DNA of 21,061 nt from a virus (IMGVR_UViG_3300021375_000203:1-21061); one strand, 5' to 3'; positions 7,736 through 17,169 are shown, counted from the stretch's first letter. The notes: generated by a model not told the origin, from the sequence alone. Numbers and translations: made by a program.

Positions 7736-8703
7736 GTTTTATAACTAATTTATTTAGTCCACCTAAACCACCACCAGCTCCAGATTATGCAGGAGCAGCA
7801 ACAGCACAAGGTGCAGCTAATGTAGAAACAGCACGATTAGAAGGTCGTATGAATAGACCTGATGTTTTTAGTCCTTATGATCAAACTCTTGTTACAGATT
7901 TAGGTGATGATAGATTTGCTATGAATTACAGTTTAACGCCTGAATACGAAAGGCAAAGAGTTAAACAAGCAAACATAGGAGAACAATATTTAGATGTAGC
8001 AGGACAAAGATTAGGAGAATTACCTTCTGGAGAATTAAATTTAGGAAGTTTACCTACTTTTCAAGGTGCAGTAGATAGAACAGGTTTTACTCCTTTAGCA
8101 AGTACAGATGATTTATCTAATTATGCACAAAGAAGTGAAGATGCATATTACAATAGAGCTATAAGTCGTTTACAACCTTCTATGGATATGCAAAGAACAG
8201 CATTACATACAGATTTAATTAATTCAGGATTACCAGTAGGTTCAGATGCTTATAACAATTCTATGGCTCAATTAGGTTTACAGCAAAATGACCAATTACA
8301 AGGATTAGCACAATCTTCTATTGCAGAAGGTCAACGTATGCGTCAAGGATTAGCTGGCGAAGCACAATCTATGCGCCAATCACAATTAGCAGAAGCAAGT
8401 ATGATAAGAGAAATGCAAAATCAAGCGAGAGCACAAGGTTTAGCAGATACTTTATTGCAAAGACGTTTACCAATGGAAGAACTTGCAACATTAACAGGTT
8501 CACCAAGTATTGGTTCTGCTGGTATGGGTACAGCTACAACTGGATTAAATGTTCCAGGAGTAAGTGTTGCGCCACCACCAATATTTGCAGCTACACAAGC
8601 ACAAGGAGCATCAGATGCTAATAGATACGCAACAAATATGCAAGGCTATGGTGCTACTATGAACGCTTTAGGTAATATAGCAGGAATGGGAATGAGTTTA
8701 TAA
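7732..8703 (+). CDS. Probable internal virion / DNA-ejection protein (short)
   Basis: This 323-residue protein has the N-terminus 'SFITNLFSPPKPPPAPDYAGAATAQGAANVETARLEG', then 'RPDVFSPYDQTLVT' and 'DRFAMNYSLTPEYERQR'. This layout (Pro-rich start, Ala-rich helix, 'P...SPYG/D', 'L.P.....') is one I recognise from virion proteins of podovirus-like phages. The central part is a long Gln/Met/Arg-rich helix (residues about 130-260) containing 'RTALHTDLINSGLPVGSDAYN'. The C-terminal part is Gly/Ala/Met-rich with hydrophobic character ('YGATMNALGNIAGMGMSL'), which may insert into membrane. ATGA and TAATG overlaps join it to both neighbours. Position after the tail genes fits a DNA-ejection protein that leaves the capsid first. 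The function is inferred. Confidence 0.65.
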   Translation: MSFITNLFSPPKPPPAPDYAGAATAQGAANVETARLEGRMNRPDVFSPYDQTLVTDLGDDRFAMNYSLTPEYERQRVKQANIGEQYLDVAGQRLGELPSGELNLGSLPTFQGAVDRTGFTPLASTDDLSNYAQRSEDAYYNRAISRLQPSMDMQRTALHTDLINSGLPVGSDAYNNSMAQLGLQQNDQLQGLAQSSIAEGQRMRQGLAGEAQSMRQSQLAEASMIREMQNQARAQGLADTLLQRRLPMEELATLTGSPSIGSAGMGTATTGLNVPGVSVAPPPIFAATQAQGASDANRYATNMQGYGATMNALGNIAGMGMSL

Positions 8704-10853
8704 TGGCAGTAATTAAAGCACCAGTTAGACAACAGTCTTATTTAACAGAATATGATAGACAAATGGCGGAATATTTACGCCAAATGGGTGGAAGTATTGG
8801 TGCTCAAGATATAGCAGCAGAAGCCTATGGTGGTAAATTTCCAGTAGGAACTATGACAGCTAAAATACTAAGTGGTGTATTAGCAGGAGCTTCTGATAGA
8901 AGGGCTGCAAATAGAATAAAACAATCTAATGCTGCTCAAGTTGCTTTACTAAGAGATTCTCAAGAATACTCTGAACCATTACCTACAGAATTTGAAGGTG
9001 CAGGAAAATTCACAGACGCACAAGGAACTTATACACAAGAATTAGCTCCTGTGTATCAAGGCATACCACAAGACGCAAATAAAGCAGCATTTGACGCTAG
9101 AATGCTAAGAGAACAAAACCAAGGCGGAGCTACCTATCCAAGTTCAGATATAGAACTAGAAGCTATGGGAGAAAAAATGAGAAGCAGTCCTTTTGTAGAT
9201 TCTAGTCAAACATACAGGTTAGGTATGAATAGACCTTATTCTCCAAAAGAAAGTTCTTCAGGAACATTTGGTGGGGAAGCACTATACCCACAAGGAATTA
9301 GGCAAAGTAATGCAACGCAAAAAAATATAACTCCTTATGTAGAGCCAGAAAGAGAGTTACTGTTACCACAAGAAACAGTACAAGGAATAACTGTAGAAGG
9401 AACATCAGAAAAACCAAATTGGTGGGATAGAAATGTAAAAGGTGATATTAATCCAGTAACAGCAAAAAATCAAGATGAGTTAGCTATACTAGCAGGGTAT
9501 GACCCATTAGAATATAAAATATATCAAAATCAAATAAATGCAAATTTAAAACCTAAAGAAAAAATATCTAAAGTACCTTCTAGAGTTAATGTCAGATTAG
9601 AAAATGGCGAAGTAATAGAAAAAAATATGCAAATAAAAACATTAGAAGATGCAAATGGCTCTGTAACAACTGTGTATGAAACATATAATCCTGAAAATAA
9701 TACTTGGGAATCTTTAAAACCTAATGAAGAAATATTAAATGGAATTTCAAATAAAGATTTAAAATTATCTCCTAAAAATTATCTTTATTTAGGAGTAGAA
9801 AATGCGGTTTATAAAAATAATAATGGAATAGAAACAATATTGAAGCCAGAAGATGTGTTATTATTAGATAAAAATAATCCAAATATTGACAAAGGATTAA
9901 TTGAATATATGGACAGAAACCCTACATTATTCCAACAAGTTGCGTCAACTAGCGGAAGTGGTAGCGAAACAGAGTATTTTAAAGCAAATATATTAGTAAA
10001 TAAAAACAATCCAACAGAAAAAACAGGTTGGATAACGCAAGAAAAAACTACTAATGGGCAACCTAAATATACAATTACAAATGCAAATGGTCGTTCTTTT
10101 AATAATATAGATAATCAAGAAGAATTTAAAGCGTATATGGTAGATAATGCTCCATTAGCTGTTTCTGAAATTACAGGAAATATGAAAGCGTTTATGCCAA
10201 CTGTTAAAATGACAGAAGATAGAAAAAATAAATTAATTACAACAGAGCGAGAATTAAAACAAATAGACCAATATATTTATTCTATAGACAGTTCGCCTAG
10301 GGGTGCTTCAAAACTAGCATCAGATTTTAAATCATATATTACTAGAGTAGCTACAAAAAATAAACAAACAGAAGGAGCTGTGTATTCAGCTTTAGCTCAA
10401 GGGCAACTACAAGGATTATTAGGAGCAAATAGAGTAGAAGTAGTTGGTCCTGGCGTAATGACAGAATTTGATGCTGAAAGAGTTATAGCTTATTTAGGAG
10501 GAGATGTTTCTATGTTACAAAATGTAGAAGCAGTAAAAAAAGCTATGGATAATTTGTTAGCTTTTAAAAATGCTCAATATTTTTCTGATTTAGATATTTA
10601 CAACGAAACGTGGAAAATACTACCTGAAAGTGCTCAAAAAATATATCCACAAAAAGTAGCTATAAAATTAAATAATTCAGATTGGTTTGCATTTAGCGAA
10701 CAACCTCAATTAACAAGATATGATATTAAAAATGCAAAACCTGGTGATGATGTTTACCAAATACTTAATGATATTTATGAAAGTGGAGATGTAGATTTTA
10801 ATACTTTAAATTCTTGGCAAAGAGAAACAGTTATAGAATTATTAAGTAAATAA
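8703..10853 (+). CDS. Large probable internal virion protein
   Basis: This 716-residue protein starts within the previous stop (TAATG). The N-terminal helix 'YLTEYDRQMAEYLRQMGGSIGAQ' and 'AKILSGVLAGASDRRAANRIKQS' resemble starts of internal virion proteins. A long, Asn/Lys/Glu-rich central region (about residues 100-480) looks modular and beta-poor. Near the C-terminus there is 'QGQLQGLLGANRVEVVGPGVMTEFD' followed by 'VIAYLGGD' (residues about 560-600). The 'R..V.GPG..TE.D' core is one I recognise from the C-terminal parts of several phage structural proteins. No lytic transglycosylase or peptidase signature was found. It is probably ejected with the genome or part of the internal core. Confidence 0.55.
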   Translation: MAVIKAPVRQQSYLTEYDRQMAEYLRQMGGSIGAQDIAAEAYGGKFPVGTMTAKILSGVLAGASDRRAANRIKQSNAAQVALLRDSQEYSEPLPTEFEGAGKFTDAQGTYTQELAPVYQGIPQDANKAAFDARMLREQNQGGATYPSSDIELEAMGEKMRSSPFVDSSQTYRLGMNRPYSPKESSSGTFGGEALYPQGIRQSNATQKNITPYVEPERELLLPQETVQGITVEGTSEKPNWWDRNVKGDINPVTAKNQDELAILAGYDPLEYKIYQNQINANLKPKEKISKVPSRVNVRLENGEVIEKNMQIKTLEDANGSVTTVYETYNPENNTWESLKPNEEILNGISNKDLKLSPKNYLYLGVENAVYKNNNGIETILKPEDVLLLDKNNPNIDKGLIEYMDRNPTLFQQVASTSGSGSETEYFKANILVNKNNPTEKTGWITQEKTTNGQPKYTITNANGRSFNNIDNQEEFKAYMVDNAPLAVSEITGNMKAFMPTVKMTEDRKNKLITTERELKQIDQYIYSIDSSPRGASKLASDFKSYITRVATKNKQTEGAVYSALAQGQLQGLLGANRVEVVGPGVMTEFDAERVIAYLGGDVSMLQNVEAVKKAMDNLLAFKNAQYFSDLDIYNETWKILPESAQKIYPQKVAIKLNNSDWFAFSEQPQLTRYDIKNAKPGDDVYQILNDIYESGDVDFNTLNSWQRETVIELLSK

Positions 10854-10866
10854 AAAAGGAATATAA

Positions 10867-12549
10867 ATGGCACTTTTAACACAAGCACAAAAAGATAAAC
10901 TACTAAAAGGTAAAGGTCGTACAGGTGCAGGATTTTATGCGGAAGATGGTAAATTAGGTGTAAATATTCCTATTTCTGGTATGCTTGGTGGTTCAGGTAA
11001 TGTAGATTTTAATATTGATTTTAGTGGAGAAAGAGCAAAAGGTGATATAAGAACTCTAGCAGGACAAGGAATAGGTTTTGGCTTTGGTGATGAAATAGAA
11101 GCAAACATTAGAAGTGTTTTTAGTAATAGACCTAAAGCAGAGATTTTAGGGCAAATAAGAGAAGATATAAATAAATTTGAACAATCTAATCCTAAAGCAG
11201 CAATAACTAACGAAATAATAGGGTCTTTTCTTACTACTAAATATGGTTTAGGCAAAAATGTTATTAACACAATGCTTAAAATGGGCGGATTAGGTGCTGT
11301 GTATGGAGCAGGTAAATCAGACCCTGCGGAAAATAACCCAGACATATCTACAAAAGAAGCTATAATAGAAAGAGGGTCAGATGCAACAGTTACAGGAGGT
11401 ATATCAGCAGCATTAGGAGGAGGTTTTAAAGCATTATTAGGTCCTTCAGAAGTAGCATTAGATTTAATAAAAAGAGGAATAAATCCTAGTCCGTTTCAAA
11501 TGATAAACGAAAATTTAAAACAAATGGAGCAAGCGTTAGCTAAAATACCTTTAGTTGGCTCTGGTGCAAAATCAGCAATAGTAGATGCTTATCAATCTTT
11601 TAATAGAGGAGTAGGCAATGAAATTAATACTTTAGTAGGGAGTGCTATAAATAAAACATTTAAACCTTTAAAAAAGAATTTATTTGGCGACCAAGTTTTT
11701 AAAGAAGTTAAAAAAAATGTTAATAATGCATATAATTCTATTGTTGGAAAAATTAAAATAGGAAATCAAAAAGGTTTTTTACGATCAATAAAAAAAATAA
11801 TGAAAGATAACCAGTCATTATTAGGAACTCCAGAGATAGCTAGATTACTTAGCAAAAATGTAGAAAAATATATAAATAGTAATTTTAAAAATGGGTTTTT
11901 GTCTGGAAATAATTTAAAAGAAACACAAAATAAATTAAGGCAATTAGCAAGAGATGCTGAAAAATCTAACAAAGTTCCTGAAGGTATAGTAACATTTTAT
12001 AAAAATATAGACGAATTACTTATAAATAATGTTAAACAATATAATTCTCCTGAATTAGCAAATAAATTAATTAAATTAGATAAAATGTACCCTAGTTTTT
12101 TAACATTTCAAGATGCTGCTTTTAAAGGACAAAAAATTAGTAATATAGTACAAAAAAGTAGAATAAATCCAACAACAGGAACAGTAACTGCTGATAATTT
12201 AAAAACAAGTGGTGTTAAATTTGGTAATCAAACAGGAAACGCAGGAAACATAGCTGGTGGTAAATACCCATTATATCGCACTTCTACACAAGGACAAGCA
12301 GTAATAGGTGGAGGAAAAGAAGGTGTAGAGTTAGCTCCTTATTATGTAGCTGGAGCACTTCCTATTGCAGGAGGAGCTGTTTTTCAACCAGAAGCAACTA
12401 GCAATACACTTGTTGGTTTAGGGGGAGCAGCAGCTATGTATGCAACACCTCAAGGAAGAAGAATATTAGCAGAAACATTAAAAAGACAAATGGGTTCAAG
12501 ATTAAGCCCTTATTTAGCAAATAAAACTAAACAATTTTTTGGAATGTAA
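10867..12549 (+). CDS. Probable ejection protein with membrane-active segments
   Basis: This 560-residue protein has the ribosome site AAAAAGGAA about 6 bases before the ATG. After a Gly-rich start comes 'LAGQGIGFGFGDEIEANIRSVF', a pattern seen in structural proteins of marine podovirus-like phages. 'IREDINKFEQSNPKAAITNEIIGSFL' follows, then Gly/Ala-rich hydrophobic stretches ('MLKMGGLGAVYGAG', 'GGISAALGGGFKALLG'). A long basic helical region spans roughly residues 200-430, with Lys/Asn-rich sequence. The C-terminal part again has Gly/Ala-rich hydrophobic helices ('VAGALPIAGGAVF', 'LVGLGGAAAMYA') and a basic end. Two hydrophobic clusters separated by helical coil suit a protein that forms a channel across the host envelope during ejection. 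This is inferred from composition and position. Confidence 0.55.
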   Translation: MALLTQAQKDKLLKGKGRTGAGFYAEDGKLGVNIPISGMLGGSGNVDFNIDFSGERAKGDIRTLAGQGIGFGFGDEIEANIRSVFSNRPKAEILGQIREDINKFEQSNPKAAITNEIIGSFLTTKYGLGKNVINTMLKMGGLGAVYGAGKSDPAENNPDISTKEAIIERGSDATVTGGISAALGGGFKALLGPSEVALDLIKRGINPSPFQMINENLKQMEQALAKIPLVGSGAKSAIVDAYQSFNRGVGNEINTLVGSAINKTFKPLKKNLFGDQVFKEVKKNVNNAYNSIVGKIKIGNQKGFLRSIKKIMKDNQSLLGTPEIARLLSKNVEKYINSNFKNGFLSGNNLKETQNKLRQLARDAEKSNKVPEGIVTFYKNIDELLINNVKQYNSPELANKLIKLDKMYPSFLTFQDAAFKGQKISNIVQKSRINPTTGTVTADNLKTSGVKFGNQTGNAGNIAGGKYPLYRTSTQGQAVIGGGKEGVELAPYYVAGALPIAGGAVFQPEATSNTLVGLGGAAAMYATPQGRRILAETLKRQMGSRLSPYLANKTKQFFGM

Positions 12550-12614
12550 AAATTAGTGGAAATTAATATAAGAATAAGTAGTATTAAAAACAAGAATAAA
12601 CAAAGGAGAGTATA
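12550..12614 (+). other. 65-base gap before the fibre genes
   Basis: This is the longest gap between genes. It is very AT-rich and has a strong ribosome site (AAAGGAG, 12602-12608) before the fibre ATG. I see no clear hairpin, terminator or convincing -35/-10 pair. TATAAT at 12611-12616 overlaps the start codon and is unlikely to be a promoter for this gene. Confidence 0.4.
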
Positions 12615-13673
12615 ATGGGTTGGTCAGGTGATACATTTACAAGAACAAATGGTACACATACAGGAACATCAGTTTGGCAACAAGATAGAGATGCTGGAAC
12701 AAAGATTGTTGCTGATAGGCATGATACTAATGATAATGACTTAGCAACAGGTATTAATACTTGTATAAATAAAACAGGTGCAAATGCTTTTACAGGTAAT
12801 GCTAATCTAGGAAGCCAAAGGATAACAGCATTAGCAGATGGTACAGCACATACAGATGGCGTTAATGCAGGACAGATACAAGATGGTGGTTTAGTATTTC
12901 AAGCTAACGATACAGGTTCAGCTAATACATATGCTATAGCATTATCACCAGCAGTAACAGCCTACGTTGCAGGACAAGAATTTAACTTTAAAGCAGGTAA
13001 CGCAAGTTCAGGTGCATCTACATTAAATGTTAATGGTTTAGGTGCTAAAAACATTAAAAAAAGAAATGACCAAGCTATTGCCGCAGGTGATATTGAAGAA
13101 GATGCAATAATTAAAGTTCTGTATGATGGAACAAGTTTCCAAATGATTTCACAATTAGGTACAAGTGCTGGTAGCATGACATCATTTACGTTAACAGGTG
13201 ATAGTGGTTCTAATCAAACAATAGCTGATTCTAACACAATGGACGTGGCAGGTGGAACAGGTATAGATACAGTAGTAGGAGCAACGGATACTGTAACTGT
13301 AAACATAGATTCAACAGTAGCTACTAGAAATACAAATAATACATGGACAGCAGCACAACAAGGAAGAACATTTACAGGAAACATTACTGGTTCTACAACT
13401 TTAGACCTTACATACCAAAACTTTATAGTAACTGCGACAGGCAATTTTACACTAGCTAACCCTAGTACAGAAGTTGCAGGACAATCAGGAGTTATTGTGT
13501 TAATACAAGATGGTACTGGTAGTAGAACTATATCATTAGGAACAGATTATGAAACTGCTGGAGGAGCTGGGTTGACAATATCAACAGCAGCAAATGCAGT
13601 AGATATTATTCCATACTTTGTAAAAGCAGCAGGGTCAATACAATTAGGTGCGCCACAACTAGCGTTTGCATAA
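12615..13673 (+). CDS. Tail fibre protein with tail-anchoring N-terminus
   Basis: This 352-residue protein starts with 'GWSGDTFTRTNGTHTGTSVWQQDRDAGTKIVADRHDTNDNDLATGIN' and then 'CINKTGANAFTGNANLGSQRITALADGTAHTDGVNAGQIQ'. The 'RHD..D.DLA.GIN.C..K.G' and 'GS.RIT.LA.GTA.TD..N..Q' pattern is the adaptor region by which podovirus fibres attach to the tail. A second beta-rich domain (about residues 95-185) contains 'YAIALSPAVTAYVAGQEFNFKAGNASSGASTLNVNGLG' and 'VLYDGTSFQMIS', common in marine phage fibres. The C-terminal third is Thr/Gly-rich beta with 'GVIVLIQDGTGSRTISLG'. It probably forms a trimeric fibre with the next gene's product. The start is set by AAAGGAGAG a few bases upstream. Confidence 0.75.
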   Translation: MGWSGDTFTRTNGTHTGTSVWQQDRDAGTKIVADRHDTNDNDLATGINTCINKTGANAFTGNANLGSQRITALADGTAHTDGVNAGQIQDGGLVFQANDTGSANTYAIALSPAVTAYVAGQEFNFKAGNASSGASTLNVNGLGAKNIKKRNDQAIAAGDIEEDAIIKVLYDGTSFQMISQLGTSAGSMTSFTLTGDSGSNQTIADSNTMDVAGGTGIDTVVGATDTVTVNIDSTVATRNTNNTWTAAQQGRTFTGNITGSTTLDLTYQNFIVTATGNFTLANPSTEVAGQSGVIVLIQDGTGSRTISLGTDYETAGGAGLTISTAANAVDIIPYFVKAAGSIQLGAPQLAFA

Positions 13674-13684
13674 AGGAACAATAG

Positions 13685-16330
13685 ATGTTTAATAACGAAT
13701 TATGGCAAAAACCAGCAGGTGGAGCAGGTGGTGGTGATTTCTATTCCCACCAGATTGCAAGCTCAATTAGAAATAGTTCTGCTCAAGATGGTACTTTACA
13801 ATGGACAGCAGGAACTCCTACAAGTAGTACAACAATGACAATGAGTTATTGGGTTAAAAGATATGATAATAGTGCTGCAGGTTCTCTTAATAATATATTT
13901 GTAACTGGTACTGGAGGAGCAGCTTATATTATTATAGGGATGCATGCTAATACATGGAATATGCAAGCTGTCGGCGGAAGTTGGGGAAATGGTGAAATGA
14001 AACCTAATGCTTTGTATAGGGATACTTCAGCATGGTATCACCACGTTTTAAGAATTGATACTACTGAATCAACACAAGCAGATAGAATTCGACAGTATGT
14101 AAATGGAGAAAGAATAACAAGTTATAATACTGAAAGTCTTACAGGAAATTTAACTTCATCTGAATCTTTAAGTTATATAAATCAAAGTGGTGTTGTTCAA
14201 GCATGGGGTGGATTATCTGGAAAAGGTCATGGTACTGAAGGTGCTGATTTACAAATGGCAGAAATAGTATTTTGTGATGGACAAAGTTATGGTCCAGATT
14301 CTTTTGGAGAAACGAAAAATGGTGTGTGGATTCCAAAAGACCCAAGTGGATTAACATTTGGAAATAATGGATATTGGCTTAAAATGGCGGCAGGAGCTAT
14401 CGGTACAGATAGTTCAGGCAATGGTAATAACTTTACTGTGGCTAATATTGCGGCACATGATGTCATGCTAGACTCTCCAACCTTCAACTCTGATTCTAAT
14501 GGTGGTAATTTTGCTACATATAATCCTTTACAAACAAAAGGTAGCGCACAAGCTTTAATGGTTTTAACTGAAGGTAATCTTCAAGCAGAATCAGTAACTA
14601 GTGATAAATATCATCAAATTATAGGAAACATGGGTGTTAAAACTGGTAAATGGTATATAGAATGGTATATTCTAGCTGCAGGTTATCCTTCATGGGCTGT
14701 AGGGTGGCATTATGGAGATGGTCTAGAGCTTTTTAATGGTAGTTCTGGTCAAGCTGGAACTGCTAATATGGCTTATATGGGATATTTTACTGGCTCTACT
14801 GTTTATCTTACTCCATTTGGAAACACAGGTACAAATCCTGTAGCTCCATCTTATTCTTCATTTACTAATCAAGGTGCGCCTACTACTGGTGATGTTATAA
14901 TGTGTGCTATAGATTATGATGCAGGTAAAGGTTGGTGGGGTATTAATGGTGTGTGGGGAGATGTAGGTTCTGGAACAGGAAATCCTGCTACTGGTGCAAA
15001 TGCTAGTTTAACATGGACTGCTTCAGATTATACAGATTATAAATTTCCTTTTACTCTTTCTTGGGCTAATCCTGTTGCAAAAATAGTAATGAACTGTGGA
15101 CAAGAAGGTACTTTTGGAGGAGCTATAACAGCAGGTGGAAATTCAGATGACACAGGCTATGGTAATTTTAAATATGATGTACCAGCAGGATTTTTATCTT
15201 TATGTTCTGGTAACCTCCCAGTAGCAGATGAAATAGATCCTGCACAAACTGATGACAATTATCCACAGAAACAATTTAATATGTTACAATACACAGGTAA
15301 TGGTAGTGAACGAACTATAGATACTGGATTTCAAATAGATATGGCTTGGGCTAGGTCAACAATACAAGGTCAAGATTGGTATGTACTAGATACAAGTAGA
15401 GGATTTTTTGGTGCAAGTTCTAATAATAAATATCTTAAACTAAACGTATATCCAGGACAAGCTGAAGCAACTTTACCTCAATACAATTTTAAAGCTCAAA
15501 GTGGTTCAGATATTACTATAACAGGTGGCACATGGCTTAATTCTAATACTCATACACAACAAATGTGGAATTGGAAAGGTAATGGAGGAACAACTTCAAC
15601 TCCATCTGGAGGTAGTTTAGCAACTACAGTACAAGTAAATACTGATGCAGGTTTTTCTATAATTCAATATGTAGGTGATGGTGGTACAAGTGCTTTTACA
15701 TTAGCTCATGGTTTAGGTAAAAAACCAAGTGTAGTATTATTTAAAGATAGAGATAGTAATGGTAATAATAATGGATATCATGTTTTCCCTATAAATACTT
15801 CTCTTCCTGCTAATAGTTATTTTTATACATCTGATTCAGATGCAGGTAATACTTCTACTAATGGAACTATATCAAATTCTACAACAACTGATACTGTTCT
15901 TGGTATTAATAGAACAAGTAGTTCTGGTGGTGGACGAACTATATCTGAAAATGGTGATAATTTTCTTATGTATGCATGGGCAGAAATAGAAGGTTTTTCT
16001 AAATTTTCTGTATACCTTGGAAATAATTTAGCAGATGGAACATTTGTATATTGTGGATTTAAACCAGCTTTCATAGCTATAAAAAATTATGATGAAGCTC
16101 ATAATTGGAGAACATATGATCTACTAAATGATCCATATAATTTAGCTTATCATTATTTAGAACTTAATACTAATTCTGCTATAAATAGTTCTTCTAATAC
16201 AACAGATATAGACATACTTAGTAATGGATTTAAAATTAGAGGTGATGCAAGTACAATTAATGGTAGTGGTGATAGGTATTTCTTTATGGCTTGGGCTTCT
16301 AACCCATTTAAATACGCAACAGCAAGATAA
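13685..16330 (+). CDS. Receptor-binding tail protein: LamG-like, SPRY-like and repeated modules
   Basis: This 881-residue protein has an N-terminal LamG/concanavalin A-like domain (about residues 25-215; 'SYWVKR', 'WYHHVLRIDTTE', 'YVNGERITSY', 'QMAEIVFCDGQSYGPDSFGE'). An SPRY-like domain follows (about 275-495; 'TGKWYIEWYI', 'WAVGWHYGDG', 'AIDYDAGKGWWGING'). Three repeated C-terminal modules begin near residues 531 ('MLQYTGNGSERTIDTGFQ'), 658 ('IQYVGDGGTSAFTLAHGLGKKPSVVLFKDR') and 772 ('FSVYLGNNLADGTFVYCGFKPAFIAIKNY'), the last ending 'YFFMAWASNPFKYATAR'. Such LamG/SPRY proteins with 'Y.G.G...fv..GF.P..v..K' repeats occur in marine phage tail fibres. They are expected to bind cell-surface glycans or proteins. 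No catalytic depolymerase residues were recognised. It follows the fibre gene after an 11-base gap with AAAGGAA. Confidence 0.75.
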   Translation: MFNNELWQKPAGGAGGGDFYSHQIASSIRNSSAQDGTLQWTAGTPTSSTTMTMSYWVKRYDNSAAGSLNNIFVTGTGGAAYIIIGMHANTWNMQAVGGSWGNGEMKPNALYRDTSAWYHHVLRIDTTESTQADRIRQYVNGERITSYNTESLTGNLTSSESLSYINQSGVVQAWGGLSGKGHGTEGADLQMAEIVFCDGQSYGPDSFGETKNGVWIPKDPSGLTFGNNGYWLKMAAGAIGTDSSGNGNNFTVANIAAHDVMLDSPTFNSDSNGGNFATYNPLQTKGSAQALMVLTEGNLQAESVTSDKYHQIIGNMGVKTGKWYIEWYILAAGYPSWAVGWHYGDGLELFNGSSGQAGTANMAYMGYFTGSTVYLTPFGNTGTNPVAPSYSSFTNQGAPTTGDVIMCAIDYDAGKGWWGINGVWGDVGSGTGNPATGANASLTWTASDYTDYKFPFTLSWANPVAKIVMNCGQEGTFGGAITAGGNSDDTGYGNFKYDVPAGFLSLCSGNLPVADEIDPAQTDDNYPQKQFNMLQYTGNGSERTIDTGFQIDMAWARSTIQGQDWYVLDTSRGFFGASSNNKYLKLNVYPGQAEATLPQYNFKAQSGSDITITGGTWLNSNTHTQQMWNWKGNGGTTSTPSGGSLATTVQVNTDAGFSIIQYVGDGGTSAFTLAHGLGKKPSVVLFKDRDSNGNNNGYHVFPINTSLPANSYFYTSDSDAGNTSTNGTISNSTTTDTVLGINRTSSSGGGRTISENGDNFLMYAWAEIEGFSKFSVYLGNNLADGTFVYCGFKPAFIAIKNYDEAHNWRTYDLLNDPYNLAYHYLELNTNSAINSSSNTTDIDILSNGFKIRGDASTINGSGDRYFFMAWASNPFKYATAR

Positions 16331-16351
16331 TTAACAAAGGAGAACAACAAC

Positions 16352-16996
16352 ATGTGGGCTTTACTAAATAACGCAGAAGATGCCATAGAGGAAATAATAA
16401 GTAATCCTAAATCTATGACTATTAATGGCATTACACACTCTCGACAAATATTTAAATGGACTACAGCCGAGTTAAAAGCAGTTGGTATAGTGCCAGTTAC
16501 AACTACTGGAAGCCATTTAGATACTAATTATTATATAGAAGTAAATGAATCGTTTGCAATAGCTAGTGATAAAGCAAGTGTTGTGCAAACTATAGGTGTT
16601 AAAGCTGCTGATAAAGCATTAGCTGATGTTAATGAAGTAGATGAAGATGGTGATCCTCTTTTAGATAGAGATGGTGTGCAAGTTGTTACATTAGGATTAA
16701 AATCTAATGCAAAAAACAAAGCAACTACACAAGCTAATGGGTATTTGCAAGGCTTTGATTGGCTTATACAAAGAAAAGTTACAGCAAGCACCGCAATCCC
16801 AAGTGCTGTTACAACATATATGGCGGCAATTAGAACAGATCATGGCAATATTTGTACAGCTTTAGACGCAGCAGCAGACATGGATGCTTTTATAGCTCTT
16901 CATACAACAACATATAATGAAGATGGAACTGTTAATGTAATAGCTAAAACACAATCTTGGACTTCTGATGCTAATGTAAAAGCATATAGGAGATAA
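16352..16996 (+). CDS. Probable fibre-associated or fibre-assembly protein
   Basis: This 214-residue protein has a very good ribosome site (AAAGGAG) and lies directly after the receptor-binding gene. The N-terminus 'ISNPKSMTINGITHSRQIFKWTTAELKAVGIVPV' resembles the start of small phage proteins next to fibre genes ('NPK..t..G..yp..if..W....L...GI'). The C-terminal half ('RKVTASTAIPSAVTTYMAAIRTDHGNICTALDAAADMDAFIAL') is helical and resembles the end of DUF4376-like fibre-assembly proteins. A fibre chaperone is the most likely role from position and pattern. A minor tail protein is the alternative. Confidence 0.5.
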   Translation: MWALLNNAEDAIEEIISNPKSMTINGITHSRQIFKWTTAELKAVGIVPVTTTGSHLDTNYYIEVNESFAIASDKASVVQTIGVKAADKALADVNEVDEDGDPLLDRDGVQVVTLGLKSNAKNKATTQANGYLQGFDWLIQRKVTASTAIPSAVTTYMAAIRTDHGNICTALDAAADMDAFIALHTTTYNEDGTVNVIAKTQSWTSDANVKAYRR

Positions 16997-17004
16997 TTGT
17001 GAAG

Positions 17005-17169
17005 ATGTCTGCTAATCAAGTAAAAGCTAAACTTGATACTCATGAAGCTGTATGTGCTGAAAGATGGAAAGAAACTATTACCCGTATAAAACGCCTAGAA
17101 GCTGTCTTTATTGCCTTTAGTGGTACAAGTATGATAATGTTAGCTACAATAATAATAAAGCAAATTTAG
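17005..17169 (+). CDS. 54-aa XhlA-like membrane protein, holin-associated
   Basis: This short gene fills the space between the fibre-associated protein and the next gene. It encodes 54 residues: an N-terminal charged helix ('VKAKLDTHEAVCAERWKETITRIKRLEA') and one C-terminal membrane segment ('FIAFSGTSMIMLATIIIKQI'). The 'HE..CAERW..I..R...LEA' pattern is familiar from small phage proteins in lysis regions. The layout of a coiled coil followed by one membrane helix is that of XhlA-type proteins, which cooperate with holins. A GTG two codons upstream (16999) could also be the start. Lysis role is inferred from topology and neighbourhood. Confidence 0.6.
   Translation: MSANQVKAKLDTHEAVCAERWKETITRIKRLEAVFIAFSGTSMIMLATIIIKQI

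Noticed and set aside
13685-16330. Diversity-generating retroelement target in the receptor-binding gene
   Set aside because: No reverse transcriptase or template repeat is present in the window, and the C-terminus is not a C-type lectin VR of the known kind. The missing part of the genome could still hold one.
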